In this document: positions 61,088 through 64,000 of the stretch, piece after piece | Numbering within the stretch: position 1 is the stretch's first letter | How the letters are laid out: each line of letters starts with the position of its first letter | Source of the DNA: Nitrososphaera sp. | GTDB lineage: Archaea > Thermoproteota > Nitrososphaeria > Nitrososphaerales > Nitrososphaeraceae | Assembly: GCA_029263715.1 (NCBI GenBank) | Contig: JAJUFP010000004.1 | Coordinates: forward strand, 153,710 to 217,709 | Length of the DNA stretch: 64,000 nucleotides | Direction of reading: 5' to 3' | Made by a program: the position numbers and the translations under genes | Notes under the pieces: generated by a model | Database searches by the model: none | Told to the model about the DNA's origin: nothing | The model's input: the letters and a program-made list of their open reading frames with translations, nothing else

Positions 61088-61519
61088 TTAATGCTCGCTT
61101 TTGAAATGAGCTACGGTTTTCTTTATCTTCTGGGCCATCTTGAACCCTGACTTGGTTGCCTTGATAGCTTTGAAGAGCTTGAATGCAGCCTTCATGAATT
61201 TGAGTGGCATGAGAAGGGGGATCAGTGCGGTCATGATGATATCCAGCCAGTATTTTTTCACAAGTGCCTTCAGGCTTCCGACCTTCAGGTACTTGATGTA
61301 AATGTCTACAAGCAATAGTCCGAAGACTATCCACGGTATCAGTTCAAAATACGACTCCAGTTCATGGGGTATATGGACTGGGCTTTCATGCAAGCCAAGC
61401 AGCGCATAATCAAAGGCCAGAAAAGAGACAAAGAATATCGCAAGCAGTACCACCACTGCGATGTCTATGGCCTTTGAATAAACAACAAGATGGCTGGAAG
61501 GCATTAGTTTGTTTGGCAA
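61088..61519 (-). CDS. Stand-alone voltage-sensor-like membrane protein
   Basis: 143 residues with four hydrophobic segments resembling S1-S4 of voltage-gated channels and no pore (S5-S6). S1: AIDIAVVVLLAIFFVSFLAF. S2: IPWIVFGLLLVDIYIKYL with the acidic Asp. S3: KKYWLDIIMTALIPLL with conserved Trp and Asp. S4: PLKFMKAAFKLFKAIKATK, Lys at every third or fourth position like a charge-transfer helix. It ends with a basic helix. It may be a voltage sensor, a proton-channel-like protein or a subunit of a larger channel. It could also be an unrelated four-helix protein. Confidence 0.65.
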   Translation of the reverse strand: MPNKLMPSSHLVVYSKAIDIAVVVLLAIFFVSFLAFDYALLGLHESPVHIPHELESYFELIPWIVFGLLLVDIYIKYLKVGSLKALVKKYWLDIIMTALIPLLMPLKFMKAAFKLFKAIKATKSGFKMAQKIKKTVAHFKSEH

Positions 61520-61778
61520 TACTATGTCAAAAATGCGTATAAAAGGTTGCTATCGTTGAGCTATAAAAAATCATATTTCGTTTTGAGCAGACTTAGAAAA
61601 AGTGCTTTTTTCGCGATAAGCAAAATCATTGCTTAATTGTTCTCAGCGTCTAATTTTACAGCAAACTACACTGAAAACACGTCGTAATCTTTCTTTTTCT
61701 AAGAATGCAAACGTTCTCTTGCAATGGCCTGACAGACCATGCAGAATACTTCGGTCTTCAGACGGCCGGCATCACAAA

Positions 61779-61791
61779 TGTAATATAATGA
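61779..61791 (+). promoter_or_regulatory. TATA box of the SRP RNA gene
   Basis: The AT-rich stretch TGTAATATAATGA is centred about 25 nt before the base-paired 5' end of the SRP RNA. Confidence 0.6.
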
Positions 61792-61807
61792 TTGTACACA
61801 GTATTTT

Positions 61808-62126
61808 GCGGAGGCAGGGAGGGTCGGGGTGCTAGCCGTGCCCCATATCGGAAATCGGCTTCATGCCGGGACCAGTAACTGCTGGGTAAATCCGCTGGGA
61901 GGAGGTACCCGCTTGCCTTGCTGAAATGAAATCACGCCGTGTCGGATGGTTATGAGTAGCGATCTGCGCGAAGGCGCGGCGTCGACTACGAATCGTCGAA
62001 ATGGGTGAGGTCCGGGAGGGAGCAACCCTAAGGCGGCGTAGCCATGCTAGCACGTCTACGTGGTGGATCTTGCAGGGCTTGAGATGGGGTCTTTTGCCAA
62101 CGGTGGTACCGGTGGGCTGCCTCCGC
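61808..62126 (+). ncRNA. Signal recognition particle (7S) RNA
   Basis: The ends pair perfectly (GCGGAGGCAG with CTGCCTCCGC, helix 1). The SRP54-binding helix 8 is seen as GGTCCGGGAGGGAGCAACCC, with the GGAG and GCAA tetraloop/internal-loop signature. The length of about 319 nt is right for an archaeal SRP RNA. A TAATATAATG box (about 61780-61790) lies some 25 nt before the 5' end. SRP RNA targets membrane and secreted proteins to the translocon. A T7 run follows at 62159. Confidence 0.93.
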
Positions 62127-62165
62127 CTTTCGGATGATTTAAATTAAATTCTGGGAACAATTTTT

Positions 62166-62480
62166 TTGAGTTTGCCTATAGACCCTGACTTTCAGATGCA
62201 CAGGCAGGTAGCGCTTGTCTACGAGAATCTGAAAGTATGGCAAGATTCCAAAAGCAAGTTTGGCATCTATGGTACAGATGTCGCAGTGGACTTTGACCTC
62301 TGCATAGGAGATGGTGCCTGCATTGACGTCTGCCCGGTCAACGTTTTTGAATGGCACTATGAAGGCGTGGACAAAAAAGCCATACCCACCAGGGAGCGGG
62401 ATTGCATTTACTGCTTTGGCTGCGAGGCTGTCTGCCCCAAGTTTGCGATTCGGGTTACGCCACCGGTGAGAAAAGCATGA
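62166..62480 (+). CDS. Zfx-type ferredoxin
   Basis: 104 residues with two [4Fe-4S]/[3Fe-4S] binding segments: CIGDGACIDVCPVNVFEW and CIYCFGCEAVCPKFAI. The long spacing in the first segment (CxxxxxCxxxCP) is typical of crenarchaeal zinc-containing ferredoxins. It is related to the ferredoxin domain at 36228 but lacks the zinc-finger and Ala/Pro linker. It overlaps dph2 by four bases (ATGA), so it may deliver electrons to the Dph2 Fe-S enzyme; this link is inferred from the coupling. Confidence 0.9.
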   Translation: MSLPIDPDFQMHRQVALVYENLKVWQDSKSKFGIYGTDVAVDFDLCIGDGACIDVCPVNVFEWHYEGVDKKAIPTRERDCIYCFGCEAVCPKFAIRVTPPVRKA

Positions 62481-63478
62481 TCAAGATAGACGAGAAGAGG
62501 ATCTTTGAGGTAATAGAGCAGCGCAAGCCCAGATCTGTTGCCCTAAACGGAGCTGAGGCGCTGATACCAAGGTTTCAGGATGTTGCAGACCACATCACTG
62601 AAAGGTTTGGCATACAGGCCTACGTCATAGGCGATACCTGCTGGGGGTCCTGCGATCTGAACACCCATGCGGCAGACATGCTTGGCGCAGACATACTTTT
62701 CAGCATCGGCCACACGGTTGCAATGGAAACCTTTGGCGAGAAGGTGGTCATGATAAACGCCTTTGACGACGTCTCTTTTGATACTGTGGCCCGCAAGTGT
62801 GCCAAGGAGCTGCAGGGCAAATACAAGACAGTATCGCTGCTCACGGACAGCCAGCACCTTGAGCAGGTTGAGGGCGTAAAAAAGATCTTTGAAGAGTACG
62901 GCTACCAGGTCATAATCGGCAGGGGCAAGGGTCAGCTGCTTGATGCCCAGGTATTTGGCTGCGAATTCTATCCTGCATGGAACGTGCAAAGAAAGGTTGA
63001 TGCCTACATTTTCCTGGGCCAGAGCATGTTTCATTCTGCCAGCGTCGCCATGGCTACAGAGAAGCCGACCTTCATGCTGGACCCGTACTTTGAGGAATAT
63101 TCCCAAGTCAACGAGTTTGCGCAGGGGCTGCAAAAACGCGCGATACTTGCAATTTACAAGGCTCTTGACGCTGAAAGGATCGGCCTCATAATTGGCCTGA
63201 AGGAAGGGCAGTTTGCGCATGTCCGCGCGCTGGAATTGAAAAAGGAATTCGAGAGATTGGGCAAAAAAGTGCAGCTGATAGCCCTGACAGAGATCACTGA
63301 CGACAGGGTCCAGATCTTCAAGGGCATCGACGCGTTTGTGCAGGTTGCATGTCCTAGGATAGCCACCGACAACCATTTCAAAAAGCCGATGCTCTCCGTT
63401 CCGCAAGCTTTGGCGTTGATAAAACTGCTGAAAAAGGAGCCAATAGAAGACTTTTTAAGAATTCAGCACTGGTTATAG
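62477..63478 (+). CDS. dph2: Diphthamide biosynthesis protein Dph2
   Basis: 333 residues from ATG 62477. The radical-SAM-type Dph2 transfers the 3-amino-3-carboxypropyl group from SAM to the histidine of elongation factor 2. Three conserved Cys that bind one [4Fe-4S] cluster are in GDTCWGSCD, FGCEFYPAW and VQVACPRIATD. The track start at 62402 is in ferredoxin and is too far upstream. The ferredoxin upstream could be its electron donor. Confidence 0.93.
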   Translation: MIKIDEKRIFEVIEQRKPRSVALNGAEALIPRFQDVADHITERFGIQAYVIGDTCWGSCDLNTHAADMLGADILFSIGHTVAMETFGEKVVMINAFDDVSFDTVARKCAKELQGKYKTVSLLTDSQHLEQVEGVKKIFEEYGYQVIIGRGKGQLLDAQVFGCEFYPAWNVQRKVDAYIFLGQSMFHSASVAMATEKPTFMLDPYFEEYSQVNEFAQGLQKRAILAIYKALDAERIGLIIGLKEGQFAHVRALELKKEFERLGKKVQLIALTEITDDRVQIFKGIDAFVQVACPRIATDNHFKKPMLSVPQALALIKLLKKEPIEDFLRIQHWL

Positions 63479-63859
63479 GAAAATAGCTTATCGTTTTTGC
63501 CAGGACCGACTCTAATAAGCCTTTGTGCAAAGGAATAAATAGCAGCATAAAACTTGCGATTTTTCATAGAAAACACACATTTTATACAGTTGTCGAATAC
63601 TCTTGTTAAATTTATTGGAACAATATATGCTGTTATGTGTAAAATATTGCACATATTACTGTTATTTTCCAATGATTTATTTGTAACATTTGCAAGAAAC
63701 TCAGGTCGTAGATTATATCAATTTTGACAAAATGTCCGTTTTGATAATAAAAAATTTGTATAAATCTTATATAGATATTGTGTTATATATAGAGCAAGGG
63801 GGAATGAACTAAGGTAAGGTGGTTGTCCGCCTGAACTAGTGTTTTCCTGGTGAAAAAAG
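63479..63859 (+). other. AT-rich intergenic region before a zinc-finger gene
   Basis: 381 nt without a credible gene. It contains several TATA-like stretches (for example ATTGTGTTATATATAG) and a probable leader of about 50-80 nt. The leader includes a possible short hairpin (GGTGG/CCGCC) and a GGTGA element about 7 nt before the downstream ATG, so the following gene seems to be expressed with a Shine-Dalgarno leader, unlike most genes here. Confidence 0.55.
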
Positions 63860-64000
63860 ATGACTTGCAAGGGTATATGCATACGTCACAAGGCTCAAAA
63901 GCCAGTCGGCTCTGGAAGGTACGCCAGTGGACAGAAACGCTGCCAGATATGTGAGATCTTTATCAAGTGGGATGGTCTGTGGTGCCCATGCTGCGGCTAT
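63860..64000 (+). CDS. Thaumarchaeal zinc-finger protein, 3'-truncated by window edge
   Basis: The first 47 residues read MTCKGICIRHKAQKPVGSGR, then YASGQKRCQICEIFIKWDG and LWCPCCGY. A four-Cys arrangement suggests two zinc sites. This is a widespread thaumarchaeal small zinc-finger protein, often present in several copies per genome; I believe it acts in transcription but that is not shown. The leader contains a Shine-Dalgarno-like GGTGA. The C-terminus is outside the window. Confidence 0.8.
   Translation, partial: MTCKGICIRHKAQKPVGSGRYASGQKRCQICEIFIKWDGLWCPCCGY

Noticed and set aside
1-64000. CRISPR arrays, insertion sequences or prophage
   Set aside because: No regularly spaced repeats, transposase, integrase or phage structural gene was seen.

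Overview
The window looks like a chromosomal segment of an ammonia-oxidising archaeon of the Nitrososphaera type (Thaumarchaeota/Nitrososphaerota, group I.1b). This is an inference from gene content: a copper nitrite reductase, a two-domain multicopper oxidase next to a ZIP metal transporter, CdvA and SepF division proteins, aCPSF1, glycerol-1-phosphate dehydrogenase for archaeal lipids, a Zfx-like ferredoxin pair, PEF-type C-terminal sorting signals, archaeal SRP RNA and tRNAs with introns. GC content appears moderate, near half. TTG starts are frequent and TATA boxes commonly lie 25-30 nt upstream of the start codon, so many transcripts look leaderless. No phage, insertion sequence or CRISPR array is visible.

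Layout. 1-4.1 kb: branched-chain amino acid operon ilvB-ilvN-leuA-leuB. 4.7-9.2 kb: carA-carB, where carB carries a 30-nt in-frame insertion with a stop codon that folds like a small bulge-helix-bulge intron. 9.2-20 kb: phosphoesterase, purD, one-carbon folate genes (5-formyl-THF cyclo-ligase, folD, purU), a glycosyltransferase with a glutaminase-less asparagine synthase, the lsm/eL37 pair, a CPA antiporter and a creatininase-family amidohydrolase. 20-25 kb: small thaumarchaeal proteins, a methyltransferase and three tRNAs, two with introns. 25-31.6 kb: Rieske protein, regulator with paired operators, secreted proteins, acetyl-CoA synthetase and cdvA. 31.8-33.8 kb: an AT-richer island with a class III nucleotide cyclase and a HEPN-like protein. 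34-43.6 kb: phasin-like protein, a tandem ThyX homologue, ferredoxin, coaD, trpS, pheST and a thiouridylase-like protein. 43.7-49.2 kb: sepF, aCPSF1, a TRAM protein, egsA, a RelBE-like pair whose toxin is broken, intron-bearing tRNA-Cys and a DUF99 gene. 49.3-57.8 kb: a pseudo-GTPase, nirK, secreted PEF and CFI-box proteins, and the ZIP/multicopper oxidase operon behind a DtxR-like operator. 57.8-64 kb: prs, rnz, a PPP phosphatase, an isolated voltage-sensor-like membrane protein, SRP RNA, ferredoxin, dph2 and a truncated zinc-finger gene.

How it works together: the core is housekeeping (amino acids, pyrimidine and purine precursors, folate C1 units, tRNA charging and modification, RNA processing, lipid synthesis, cell division), interspersed with copper- and nitrogen-redox proteins suited to ammonia oxidation. 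The gene order is very compact: eight convergent gene pairs share a four-base stop-codon overlap. The items most worth a second look are the carB insertion, the D-arm intron in tRNA-Leu(UAA), the cyclase/HEPN-like island, the isolated voltage-sensor-like protein and a set of genes without a canonical start codon where the family alignment would place one.
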